Assembly: GCA_945877965.1 (NCBI GenBank)
Contig: CAMCTH010000346.1
Coordinates: 1-5,613, forward strand
Length of the DNA: 5,613 nucleotides
Direction: 5' to 3'
From: Planctomicrobium piriforme
GTDB taxonomy: Bacteria; Planctomycetota; Planctomycetia; Pirellulales; PNKZ01
Below are positions 1-5,613 of this stretch, in pieces. The translations under genes were made by a program, and so were the position numbers. How positions within the stretch are numbered: the first letter of the stretch is position 1; each line of letters opens with the position of its first letter. The notes under the pieces are model-generated. The model saw only the letters and a list, made by a program, of their open reading frames with translations, had not been told where the DNA came from and did not search any database.

Positions 1-111
1 GTCCGCGCCATTGTCACCCGGTCCGAATCTCCCGAGTTCGGTTTCCAAGCCTTGGTTCGAGCCGTCTGCGAGAGCGATACTTTTCAACGGATGCGCGTCG
101 AAACAAAATAG
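1..111 (+). CDS. C-terminal fragment of a DUF1592/DUF1588/DUF1585-type (planctomycete cytochrome-associated) protein
   Basis: This open frame enters from the left edge and ends at TAG 109-111, leaving 36 residues. The fragment contains FGFQALVRAVCESDTFQRM, which matches the usual C-terminal end of the DUF1585 domain in large planctomycete proteins built from DUF1587, DUF1592, DUF1588 and DUF1585 domains, often with a cytochrome c domain. Such proteins are usually exported and encoded directly upstream of a DUF1552 gene, as here: the next start lies 42 bases after the stop. The biochemical role of this family is not established. Only the tail is visible, so the domain order and any haem motif cannot be checked. 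The assignment rests on the tail sequence plus the DUF1552 neighbour. Confidence 0.8.
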   Translation, partial: VRAIVTRSESPEFGFQALVRAVCESDTFQRMRVETK

Positions 112-137
112 GTTTCACGGACCCGCGGCTTCTGCGC

Positions 138-145
138 AAGGGGAG
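138..145 (+). promoter_or_regulatory. Ribosome binding site for the DUF1552 gene
   Basis: AAGGGGAG lies 8 bases before the ATG at 154. It is a strong purine-rich Shine-Dalgarno match and supports that start. No promoter is evident in the 42-base gap, which fits co-transcription with the upstream gene. Confidence 0.7.
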
Positions 146-153
146 ACTCGATC

Positions 154-1482
154 ATGAACAACGTACTTTCGCGACTTAGCCGTCGCCGGATGTTGCAGGC
201 GGCCGGCGTAAGCCTCGGGTTGCCATGGTTCGAATCGATCGCGGCACGCGGAACCGAGAGACGCGCCGACGCCCCGCGACGCTTGGCCTTTCTCTACGTG
301 CCCAACGGCGTAAACGTCGCCGCTTGGCAATCAGCCGGTTCCGGCGCATCGTATGAACTATCACCAACGCTCGCGCCTCTGGCAAAGTTAAAAAGCGACA
401 TCACCGTCATCACCGGCTTGAACCACGAAAACGCCACGCCGGGGTCCGACGGCGGCGGAGATCATGCCCGTTCAACGGCCGTCTACCTGACGGGCGTGCG
501 GCCGAGGAAGACCGGCGGTTCCGACATTCTCAACGGCCCGTCGATCGACCAAGTAGTCGCCGGGCAAATCGGCCGCTTTACGCGGCTGCCGTCGTTGGAA
601 CTGAGCACCGACGGCGCGCGGACTACCGGTCGCTGCGATTCGGGTTACAGTTGCGCCTACCAATTCAATCTCTCCTGGGCCTCGCCGACTAAGCCGGTCC
701 CCGCCGAGCAGAATCCCCGAGCCGTATTCGAGCGGTTGTTCGGTTCGTCCGACGCGAACGTCGCCGATCCGGTCGGTCGCCGGCAATTGCGACGCAGCGT
801 GCTCGATTTCGTCCTTGACGATGCAAAGTCGCTGGAACGCAATCTGCCGGAAGTCGATCGACGCAAACTCGATCAGTATTTCACGGCACTTCGCGAGACT
901 GAACGCCGCATCGAGCGGGCCGAACAAGCCCCTGATGCGCCGCCGGACGCCCGCCCTCCGGCTGGGATTCCCGAGTCGTACCAAGAGCATGTTCGGATGA
1001 TGTTTGACCTCACGGCCCTGGCATTTCAGACCGATGCGGTGCGGATCGTCACTTTCACGCTAGCCAACGACGGCAGCAATCGGGCGTTTCCGGAAATCGA
1101 CGTTCCCGAGGTGCATCACCAACTCTCTCATCATCGCAACAACCCGGCGACGCTGGAGAAGATCGCAAAGATCGATCGCTTTTACGTCGAACAGTTCGCG
1201 CGGTTCTTAAATCGCCTGCGGAGTGTGAACGAAGGAAACTCGACTTTGCTCGATAACTCGATGGTTCTCTACGGCAGTTGCCTTAGCGAAGGAAACAAAC
1301 ATTGGCACAGCAACCTGCCGATCATCCTTGCGGGGCGAGGCGGCGGGGCACTGTCGCCCGGTAAGCTGCTGGCCGCCCCCGATCCCACGCCGTTATGTAA
1401 CCTGCACTTAGCACTCGCGCAGCGGATGGGTGTGAAACTCGATCGCTTCGGTGATTCCGAGGGAACTGTGTCGGGAATCTGA
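154..1482 (+). CDS. DUF1552 domain-containing exported protein with Tat-like signal
   Basis: Complete 442-residue protein, a normal length for DUF1552 proteins. The N-terminus has a twin-arginine-like signal: SRRRML at residues 9-14 followed by a hydrophobic stretch (about 15-25), predicting folded export to the periplasm. The body has family-typical blocks: a FLYVPNGV segment near residues 46-53, GLNHENA near 88-94, GGDHARS near 101-107, and in the C-terminal third a histidine-rich HHQLSHHRN block followed by LLDNSMVLYGS and HWHSNLPIILAGRGGG. These blocks resemble those of the related DUF1501/alkaline phosphatase-like fold, so a metal-binding hydrolase-like role is possible, but no activity is established for DUF1552. 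It follows the DUF1585 tail by 42 bases, the common planctomycete pairing. The start is backed by AAGGGGAG. Family assignment is confident; function is unknown. Confidence 0.92.
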   Translation: MNNVLSRLSRRRMLQAAGVSLGLPWFESIAARGTERRADAPRRLAFLYVPNGVNVAAWQSAGSGASYELSPTLAPLAKLKSDITVITGLNHENATPGSDGGGDHARSTAVYLTGVRPRKTGGSDILNGPSIDQVVAGQIGRFTRLPSLELSTDGARTTGRCDSGYSCAYQFNLSWASPTKPVPAEQNPRAVFERLFGSSDANVADPVGRRQLRRSVLDFVLDDAKSLERNLPEVDRRKLDQYFTALRETERRIERAEQAPDAPPDARPPAGIPESYQEHVRMMFDLTALAFQTDAVRIVTFTLANDGSNRAFPEIDVPEVHHQLSHHRNNPATLEKIAKIDRFYVEQFARFLNRLRSVNEGNSTLLDNSMVLYGSCLSEGNKHWHSNLPIILAGRGGGALSPGKLLAAPDPTPLCNLHLALAQRMGVKLDRFGDSEGTVSGI

Positions 1483-1648
1483 ATCGGCCGTAGCGAGATC
1501 GATTCATACCTGAAGCGCGCACTTGAATCTAATGCCTTCAATGCAACGCGAGTATGCAGGAACGTATCGAATCGTATGTTCTAATCGACTCGGTGACGAT
1601 CGTCGATGGTCAGCGGCCTTCGCGGAAGGCGGCAGAGACTTCTGTGTG
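1483..1648. other. Convergent intergenic gap
   Basis: This 166-base gap lies between the stops of two convergent units. I see no supportable gene in it. It holds alternating TGAATC/GATTCA elements near 1480-1529, a 10-base palindrome GACGATCGTC at 1595-1604, and a short perfect hairpin at 1616-1630. None is followed by a clear T-tract on either strand, so the termination mechanism is not evident. Confidence 0.6.
1616..1630 (-). terminator. Possible hairpin terminator element downstream of the second DUF3365 gene
   Basis: GCCTTC (1616-1621) and GAAGGC (1625-1630) form a perfect 6-base stem around the loop GCG, starting 18 bases beyond the stop of the - strand gene at 1649. No run of U follows on the - strand, so this is not a canonical intrinsic terminator. 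It could stabilise the mRNA 3' end or be chance. Confidence 0.25.
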
Positions 1649-2248
1649 CTACCGAAACTTTACGCTCCCTGTGCTGGTCCACGTGCGCCGTGAAATGTTT
1701 GTTGTTCCAGAGGGTGGCCGAATAATCGGCATCGAAATCAACAGTCCGGCGACTCGATCTTTCGTGCTCGTCCGATTCGGAGCGTGGCATTTCAAACATT
1801 CGGAGGTCAACGTGATCACGGCGACGCGTCGGTACATGTCGTGCTCGACGCTCTCGTAGGCGTCGTTCCCCGCAGCCAGGGCGGCGACGGCCTTACGTTC
1901 AAAGTCGTTCTGCGGAAGATGGTCCAGATTCATGGGCGCGGCGTTGACGGCCAACCAGCGCACTTCGACTTGCTTGCGATTCGCCAACTCTTGAAACACT
2001 TTTTTGAGCCTCGCTGCCGGAATCGCCAGTCCTTCATCTTCGCGATAATACTGATGATGCACGACCTGCAACACGGCGTGAAAGGTTTCGTGCAACATCT
2101 CTGCCCGACCCCGAGCTTCCGCTGCCGTAGGTCGCGGAGCCGCAACATGGCTCGTAGGCTCCGCCGCTGGAAGTTCGCATTCTCCGCCTAGCAGGATGGC
2201 AAGTGCGGCGTACGCGCACGTACGAACTAAACTTCGATCTAGGTTCAC
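1649..2248 (-). CDS. DUF3365/Tll0287-like exported monoheme c-type protein (paralogue 2)
   Basis: Predicted 199 residues from a GTG start at 2248. I chose this start because GTG overlaps the upstream gene's TGA (GTGA at 2248-2245), the usual arrangement for translational coupling; the frame stays open further upstream only inside the previous gene. Residues 1-28 look like a signal peptide: basic LDRSLVR, hydrophobic AYAALAILLGG, then LPAAE. One covalent haem motif, CLKCH, sits at residues 151-155. The core matches the upstream neighbour along its length: RAEMLH at 48-53, VEVRWLAVN at 94-102, then an acidic stretch, YRRVAV, the haem motif and RVAGLLISMPI at 165-175. DUF3365 proteins have a PAS-like haem domain; some are sensors and many have no known role. 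After MPI there is a 24-residue tail rich in Arg, Ser and Thr that the paralogue lacks. A periplasmic redox or gas-binding role is inference. Confidence 0.85.
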   Translation of the reverse strand: MNLDRSLVRTCAYAALAILLGGECELPAAEPTSHVAAPRPTAAEARGRAEMLHETFHAVLQVVHHQYYREDEGLAIPAARLKKVFQELANRKQVEVRWLAVNAAPMNLDHLPQNDFERKAVAALAAGNDAYESVEHDMYRRVAVITLTSECLKCHAPNRTSTKDRVAGLLISMPIIRPPSGTTNISRRTWTSTGSVKFR

Positions 2249-2790
2249 GGTTGAGCTCGGCTTTCGTGGATAGGAATGCGAATGACGAGGCCCGCGACAC
2301 GGGGCTTGGATCCCGCGTCTTTGAAAAACCCCATGTGGCAATTGATGCACCCGCCCGACAACGGAATGGGGGCGGCCCGCGAATATACTTGCTGTTCAAT
2401 CTGTTCGTGGAACGGCTTGCCGGAGCCGAGCACCTCGGCCGCCTGCTTTTCAAACGCGGTGCGCGGCGTGTGAGAGACGCTCATCGGTGGCGTATTGACC
2501 GAAATCCAGCGCGCCTCGATCTTGACCTCGTCGGCGATCTGACTGAACACGTCTTCCATCGCTCGCGCCGGTAACACGGCACGGTTCGCTTGAAAGTAAT
2601 GGTCGTGCATCACGTCCAAGGTCGATGCGTAAACTCGATGAAGGAGTTGCGCCCGATCGCGGGCGACTTGCACGGTGACGGGGTCAGAGGCGGTCGTCTC
2701 AGTGGGGGCCTCGCCGGCGGCCCACGCGGCGCACAACGTTGTGACGATCAGGATCGTCGTCGGAACGATGGGGCAACTTGCAACTCTCAC
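2245..2790 (-). CDS. DUF3365/Tll0287-like exported monoheme c-type protein (paralogue 1)
   Basis: Predicted 181 residues from GTG at 2790, supported by GGGAG 7 bases upstream. The N-terminus is a signal peptide: Arg2, hydrophobic core about residues 8-23, and a likely cleavage at AWA-AG, placing the mature protein in the periplasm. The domain has RAQLLH near 46-51, MHDHYF near 61-66, IEARWISVN near 91-99, one c-type haem motif CINCH at 148-152, and the closing RVAGLVIRIPI near 164-174. This order of an all-helical front half, a Trp/Asn-containing strand and CxxCH near the C-terminus is the DUF3365/Tll0287-like pattern, and the length is close to a single-domain member. No kinase, transducer or membrane anchor follows, so it is a stand-alone haem domain. 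The next gene is its paralogue, overlapping by 4 bases. Electron carriage or NO sensing alongside norB is plausible but unproven. Confidence 0.88.
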   Translation of the reverse strand: MRVASCPIVPTTILIVTTLCAAWAAGEAPTETTASDPVTVQVARDRAQLLHRVYASTLDVMHDHYFQANRAVLPARAMEDVFSQIADEVKIEARWISVNTPPMSVSHTPRTAFEKQAAEVLGSGKPFHEQIEQQVYSRAAPIPLSGGCINCHMGFFKDAGSKPRVAGLVIRIPIHESRAQP

Positions 2791-2797
2791 GGCAGGA

Positions 2798-2802
2798 CTC
2801 CC
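2798..2802 (-). promoter_or_regulatory. Ribosome binding site for DUF3365 paralogue 1
   Basis: On the - strand GGGAG lies 7 bases before the GTG at 2790. It decides the start codon, which is not ATG. Confidence 0.6.
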
Positions 2803-2829
2803 AACGCGTTATCGCGAATAATTTCAGAC

Positions 2830-2843
2830 GGGGTAAACGCCCC
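2830..2843 (-). terminator. Possible weak hairpin between cupin and DUF3365 genes
   Basis: On the - strand GGGG and CCCC pair around CGTTTA, 25 bases beyond the cupin stop, followed by GTCTGAAATTATT. The stem is only four G-C pairs and there is no clean U-run. It could partly separate norB-cupin from the DUF3365 pair, or it could be chance. Confidence 0.22.
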
Positions 2844-2868
2844 CACTTCGAGGACACAGCAAGCACTC

Positions 2869-3195
2869 TTATTTCGGCAGCAGCAGGGTAACCAGGAGCG
2901 ACGAGTTCTCGATTCCCTTCACGGCATGGGGCTCGTTCGCGGCCAAGTAGATGAGCTGCCCGGGAAGAAGTGCTTGTGACTTTCCCGCGATGCTAAAGTC
3001 GGCGTGCCCTTCCAGGCATTGCACGGTGATCTCGCCCGGCGCTTTGTGCGACGGAATCTCTTTGCCTACGGGAAGGATCAACCGGATCAGTTCCAGATCG
3101 GCGGTTTTGAGGAGGGTCGTCGTCTTGGAATTGCCCAAGGCAGCACCTAGCGGTAAATGAATGACTTCACCCGCTTTCGCGTGTTGGATCGACAT
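2869..3195 (-). CDS. Small single-domain cupin protein, co-encoded with norB
   Basis: 108 residues from ATG 3195. The frame is open further upstream, but that portion overlaps norB in another frame; the ATG 2 bases after the norB stop, with a weak AAGAAG 8 bases before it, gives the natural cupin length. There is no signal peptide, so it is cytoplasmic. Cupin motif 1 is visible as G44, H50, E55 and G63, with the HxH pair reduced to a single His (HKAPGE). Motif 2 is LPGQLIYLAANEPHAV, with P78, G79 and H90. The retained ligand set H50, E55 and H90 could still bind a metal. Members of this short family recur as unnamed conserved cupins, and I recall similar sequences beside nitrogen-oxide metabolism genes. 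Its substrate is unknown. The tight spacing implies translational coupling with norB and a role tied to NO metabolism or its regulation, which is inference. Confidence 0.88.
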   Translation of the reverse strand: MSIQHAKAGEVIHLPLGAALGNSKTTTLLKTADLELIRLILPVGKEIPSHKAPGEITVQCLEGHADFSIAGKSQALLPGQLIYLAANEPHAVKGIENSSLLVTLLLPK

Positions 3196-3197
3196 GA

Positions 3198-5417
3198 TTA
3201 CGTCTTCTTGAAAGAGTGTCCGGTTTTCAGACCGGCGACGAACAGCACCAGCGCCACGGCACCGAGGAAAAAGATGGTGTCGCCGGGAACTCGCATCCAC
3301 CGGAGGTTTTGCATCAGCGGCGTCTGCATGAACTCGCTGCTGCGAGCATACCAGTAGCCGTGGTCCACGGAGGCCCACGTTTGCATCAGGCCAACCGGTA
3401 GCAGACTCAGCACGCACATTGCCATCAGCCCGCCGTTGAGCGACCAAAACGAAAACCGGAGCAGTCCGTCTTTCCATTGCACGCCGGGAATCAGAACTCG
3501 TAGACAGAGCAACATCAGACCGATGCCGAGCATTCCGTAGACGCCGAAGAGTGCGGCATGTCCGTGCAACGGCGTCGTGTTGAGGCCCTGCATGTAGTAG
3601 AGAGCAATCGGCGGGTTAATCATGAAGCCGAACAGCCCGGCCCCGACCATGTTCCAGAAGGCCACGGCGACGAAGAAATAGATCGGCCACTTGTACCGCT
3701 GCACCCACGGCGAGGTTCTGGACCTTCGCAAGTCGTCCATCGCATCGAACCCAACGAGAACTAAGGGGACCACTTCCAATGCACTGAACACCGATCCCCA
3801 CGCCAAGGCTACGGGCGGCGTACCAGAGAAGTACAAGTGATGGCACGTACCGATGATGCCGCCCGACAGGAAAATCGTGGCCGACAACAGAGCCGCCGCA
3901 GCAGCGATCCCCGGTCGAATCAAATTCAATCGCATGAAGATGAAGGCAATGACCGTGGTGGCGAAGACCTCAAAGAATCCTTCGACCCACAGGTGAACGA
4001 CCCACCACCGCCAGTATTCGACCATCGACAAATGCGTATGTTGACCCCAAGTCAACCCCGCACCGTAAAACAGGGCGATGGCACCCGTCGAGACGGCCAG
4101 CAACGCCACCAGTTGCTTCTGTTCGCCTTCTTTTCGCAACGCAGGCCGGAGAACTCGAATCATCAAGAACAGCCAGAGCAGTAAGCCGACGAACAGGGCG
4201 ATCTGCCACGCTCGTCCCAAGTCCACGTACTCATAGCCTTGATGACCGAAGTAGAACGACACCAAGTCGGTCATTTTGTTGTGGATGCTCAGCCACTCGC
4301 CGGTTAGCGATCCGACCACAACCAGCAGCAGAGCCAGAAACAAAACATTGACGCCCAGGCGTTGGCCCTTCGGTTCCTGTTCACTCACCAGCGGGCCGAT
4401 GAACAAACCCGCCGCCAACCAAGCGGTGGCGATCCAGAATAGGCCCAACTGAATGTGCCACGTCCGAGCTACGCTGTACGGCAGCCATTTGGAAAGCGGG
4501 AATCCATAAAAGCCGTCCCCTTCGACGCCGTAGTGGGCCACGATCACGCCCAAGAGCATCTGTACGAGGATCAAGGCTGAAACGACCCAGAAGTATTTGA
4601 CGGTGGCTCGTTGCGAAGGAGTCGCCGTCCAGGTGCCGAGCGGATCGGTCGCCGGTGCAACTCGTTCTTCTTCGGCATCTCGGCGAGACGCATACCACCA
4701 CGCCATCGCTGAGATTCCGGCCAGGAGCATGATGATGCTTACGCCGGTCCAAACGACCGCTTCCCCCGTGGGCCGATTGGCAACCAACGGCTCATACGGC
4801 CAGTTGTTCGTATAACTAATGTGATCGTTCGGGCGATTGGTCGAGGCGGCCCACGAAGTCCAAAAGAAAAACGCCGCCAGCCGATGCAGACGATCCTTGT
4901 CCGTCACGGCATCGGCTGGAATGGCATAGTCGGTCTTGCCGTTGGCGAACACGTCCGAGTAATGGACGAGATTCGACTCAAAGGCGTCGGCACGAACGGG
5001 GGCGACCGTGACCGTTTGTGTCGCCGGGTCATAAGTGTTGGCCCGAAGGAGCGTTGCCAAACGCCCGCTCAACTGCGACTGCTTCTCGTTGTCGAGTTTC
5101 TCGAACTCGGTGTCGTAGTCGCTCTTGGCCCAGCGGTCGAGAATAAAGACGGCTTCCCGATGGAGCCAATCCGCCGTCCAATCGGGAGCGACGTAGCTAC
5201 CGTGTCCCCAGACCGAGCCGACCTCCATCCCGCCAAGCGACTGCCAGACGTTCTGCCCCGCAGAAATCTCACCGGCGTCGATAAGCACCTTGCCTTCGCT
5301 TGTGACCACTTTGTCCACCAGCGGCGGCATCTCTTCGTGAATTCGAGTACCGATCAAACCGAGAACAGAGAAGGACACGAACAGAACGCCTGCAAAAACA
5401 ATCCAGAGTTTTTTCAT
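3198..5417 (-). CDS. norB: Quinol-dependent nitric oxide reductase (qNOR), single-subunit NorB/NorZ type
   Basis: Reduces two NO to N2O and water at a haem b3/non-haem FeB centre in the cytoplasmic membrane, with quinol as donor. 739 residues from ATG 5417, chosen because AGGA lies 5 bases upstream; an in-frame GTG at 5441 would add 8 residues. N-terminal membrane anchor at about 4-24, then a periplasmic domain to about 218 with WGHGSY (70-75), APDW (77-80) and TNNWP (203-207). It has no CxxCH, so it is the haemless fused domain of qNOR, not NorC. About 13 further membrane helices follow. Predicted ligands: haem b H321 and H620, haem b3 H618, FeB H475, H526 and H527 with E479; E548 is the second conserved Glu. 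The spacings H475-H526 (51), H475-E479 (4) and H527-E548 (21) equal those known for Pseudomonas cNOR (His207/258/259, Glu211/280). Nothing essential appears missing. It is followed after 2 bases by the cupin gene. Confidence 0.97.
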   Translation of the reverse strand: MKKLWIVFAGVLFVSFSVLGLIGTRIHEEMPPLVDKVVTSEGKVLIDAGEISAGQNVWQSLGGMEVGSVWGHGSYVAPDWTADWLHREAVFILDRWAKSDYDTEFEKLDNEKQSQLSGRLATLLRANTYDPATQTVTVAPVRADAFESNLVHYSDVFANGKTDYAIPADAVTDKDRLHRLAAFFFWTSWAASTNRPNDHISYTNNWPYEPLVANRPTGEAVVWTGVSIIMLLAGISAMAWWYASRRDAEEERVAPATDPLGTWTATPSQRATVKYFWVVSALILVQMLLGVIVAHYGVEGDGFYGFPLSKWLPYSVARTWHIQLGLFWIATAWLAAGLFIGPLVSEQEPKGQRLGVNVLFLALLLVVVGSLTGEWLSIHNKMTDLVSFYFGHQGYEYVDLGRAWQIALFVGLLLWLFLMIRVLRPALRKEGEQKQLVALLAVSTGAIALFYGAGLTWGQHTHLSMVEYWRWWVVHLWVEGFFEVFATTVIAFIFMRLNLIRPGIAAAAALLSATIFLSGGIIGTCHHLYFSGTPPVALAWGSVFSALEVVPLVLVGFDAMDDLRRSRTSPWVQRYKWPIYFFVAVAFWNMVGAGLFGFMINPPIALYYMQGLNTTPLHGHAALFGVYGMLGIGLMLLCLRVLIPGVQWKDGLLRFSFWSLNGGLMAMCVLSLLPVGLMQTWASVDHGYWYARSSEFMQTPLMQNLRWMRVPGDTIFFLGAVALVLFVAGLKTGHSFKKT

Positions 5418-5542
5418 GGTCTTCCTGCTCGTTCTATTCACGTTGAATTGAGATCGCTCTTATTGACCACGGGTGATCTACGCCGGGTGATTGACTTCGA
5501 TGGCAGTACGGATCACATCTGGTTCCGCAGTTCTTTTCTGCC
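5418..5542 (-). promoter_or_regulatory. Leader region upstream of norB, possible promoter/operator
   Basis: This 125-base gap separates norB from the partial upstream gene and is long enough for a separate promoter. I see no convincing FNR/DNR box (TTGAT-N4-ATCAA) and no clean sigma-54 -24/-12 pair. What is visible is GGGTGAT twice (5471-5477 and 5485-5491, 14 bases apart on the + strand), a near-palindrome GACCACGGGTGATC at 5465-5478 with one mismatched pair, and another GTGATC in opposite orientation at 5511-5516. These could form an operator, but this is only a pattern. Confidence 0.3.
5421..5426 (-). promoter_or_regulatory. Ribosome binding site for norB
   Basis: On the - strand AGGAAG ends 3 bases before ATG 5417, with its AGGA core 5 bases away. 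The alternative GTG at 5441 has no comparable purine-rich site upstream, so this element favours the ATG. Confidence 0.55.
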
Positions 5543-5613
5543 TCATTCAATGGGCAAGGTGTAACTGATCGCTCCGATGGCCGCTCCCTTTTTGGCGTCG
5601 GCGTAGTGCGGGT
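5543..5613 (-). CDS. C-terminal fragment of a probable DUF3365/Tll0287-like protein
   Basis: A - strand frame enters from the right edge and ends at TGA (5545-5543), giving 22 complete residues: PHYADAKKGAAIGA then ISYTLPIE. The ending has the form of the last strand of DUF3365 domains, where a short Lys/Gly segment after the CxxCH motif is followed by a G-A-I-S-type strand and a closing PI or PL. The two complete paralogues in this window end the same way (RVAGLVIRIPI and RVAGLLISMPI). The haem motif itself would lie outside the window. With only 22 residues this remains a reasoned guess; the ending of another PAS-like periplasmic sensor domain is an alternative. It is on the same strand and 125 bases upstream of norB, so it may belong to the same operon or regulon. 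Confidence 0.55.
   Translation of the reverse strand, partial: PHYADAKKGAAIGAISYTLPIE

Noticed and set aside
472..990. 172-codon - strand open frame inside the DUF1552 gene
   Set aside because: It is antisense to a confident gene, Arg-rich and low in recognisable motifs.
1554..1859. 101-codon + strand open frame in the convergent gap running into the DUF3365 gene
   Set aside because: More than half overlaps the 3' end of the - strand gene, there is no good ribosome binding site, and the protein resembles nothing I recognise.
1784..2191. 135-codon + strand open frame antisense to DUF3365 paralogue 2
   Set aside because: It lies opposite a gene with a CxxCH motif and a recognisable paralogue, has no family features of its own, and is explained as a GC-rich shadow frame.
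2249..2350. ATG at 2350 as start of DUF3365 paralogue 2
   Set aside because: It would place 34 extra residues without signal-peptide character before a clear signal sequence, inside the upstream gene; the GTG in the GTGA overlap is the better start.
3196..3477. N-terminal extension of the cupin frame upstream of ATG 3195
   Set aside because: The extra 94 residues overlap the conserved C-terminal coding of norB in another frame, are Arg-rich and unlike a cupin; the ATG next to the norB stop gives the normal length.
5463..5499. FNR/DNR-type box near TTGACCACGGGTGA or TTGACTTCGATGG
   Set aside because: Only the left half resembles TTGAT; the right halves do not match ATCAA, so I do not call a site.
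4821..5564. 247-codon + strand open frame over the 5' part of norB
   Set aside because: It is antisense to the well-supported N-terminal domain and leader of norB; its translation has no domain-like pattern and the long frame comes from codon bias on the opposite strand.
1..5613. CRISPR arrays, tRNA/rRNA genes, insertion sequences, attachment sites
   Set aside because: I saw no regularly spaced repeats, no transposase or integrase frames, no terminal inverted repeats, and no cloverleaf or rRNA-like stretches on either strand.

Overview
The window looks like a piece of a planctomycete-type chromosome (moderately GC-rich, roughly 55-58% by eye). The left edge carries the tail of a DUF1592/DUF1585-type protein followed by a DUF1552 protein. 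That pair is a lineage hallmark of Planctomycetes, and is also found in Verrucomicrobia and some Myxococcota. The taxon is inferred from gene families, not from a marker gene.

Layout. Bases 1-1482 (+ strand) hold the last 36 codons of the DUF1592/1585 protein and a complete DUF1552 protein with a Tat-like signal; the two are probably co-transcribed. Bases 1483-1648 are a short gene-free gap between convergent transcription units, with small inverted repeats. From 1649 to the right edge everything reads on the - strand, in transcription order: the C-terminal 22 codons of a probable DUF3365/Tll0287-like protein (5613-5543), a 125-base gap, a complete quinol-type nitric oxide reductase norB (5417-3198), a small cupin gene only 2 bases after it (3195-2869), a 78-base gap, and two tandem paralogous genes for small exported monoheme c-type proteins of the DUF3365/Tll0287-like type (2790-2245 and 2248-1649), which overlap by a GTGA.

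How it may work together. NorB is predicted to reduce NO to N2O in the membrane using quinol; all the expected haem/FeB ligands and catalytic glutamates are present at the expected spacing. Its close-packed cupin partner is probably co-translated. The DUF3365 proteins flanking the norB-cupin pair are predicted to be periplasmic, each complete one with one CxxCH haem. Their role is not known. The physical grouping suggests a nitric oxide detoxification or respiration module in which PAS-like monoheme proteins bind or sense NO or carry electrons. That functional link is inference. The DUF1592/DUF1552 pair converges on this cluster and is probably unrelated to it.
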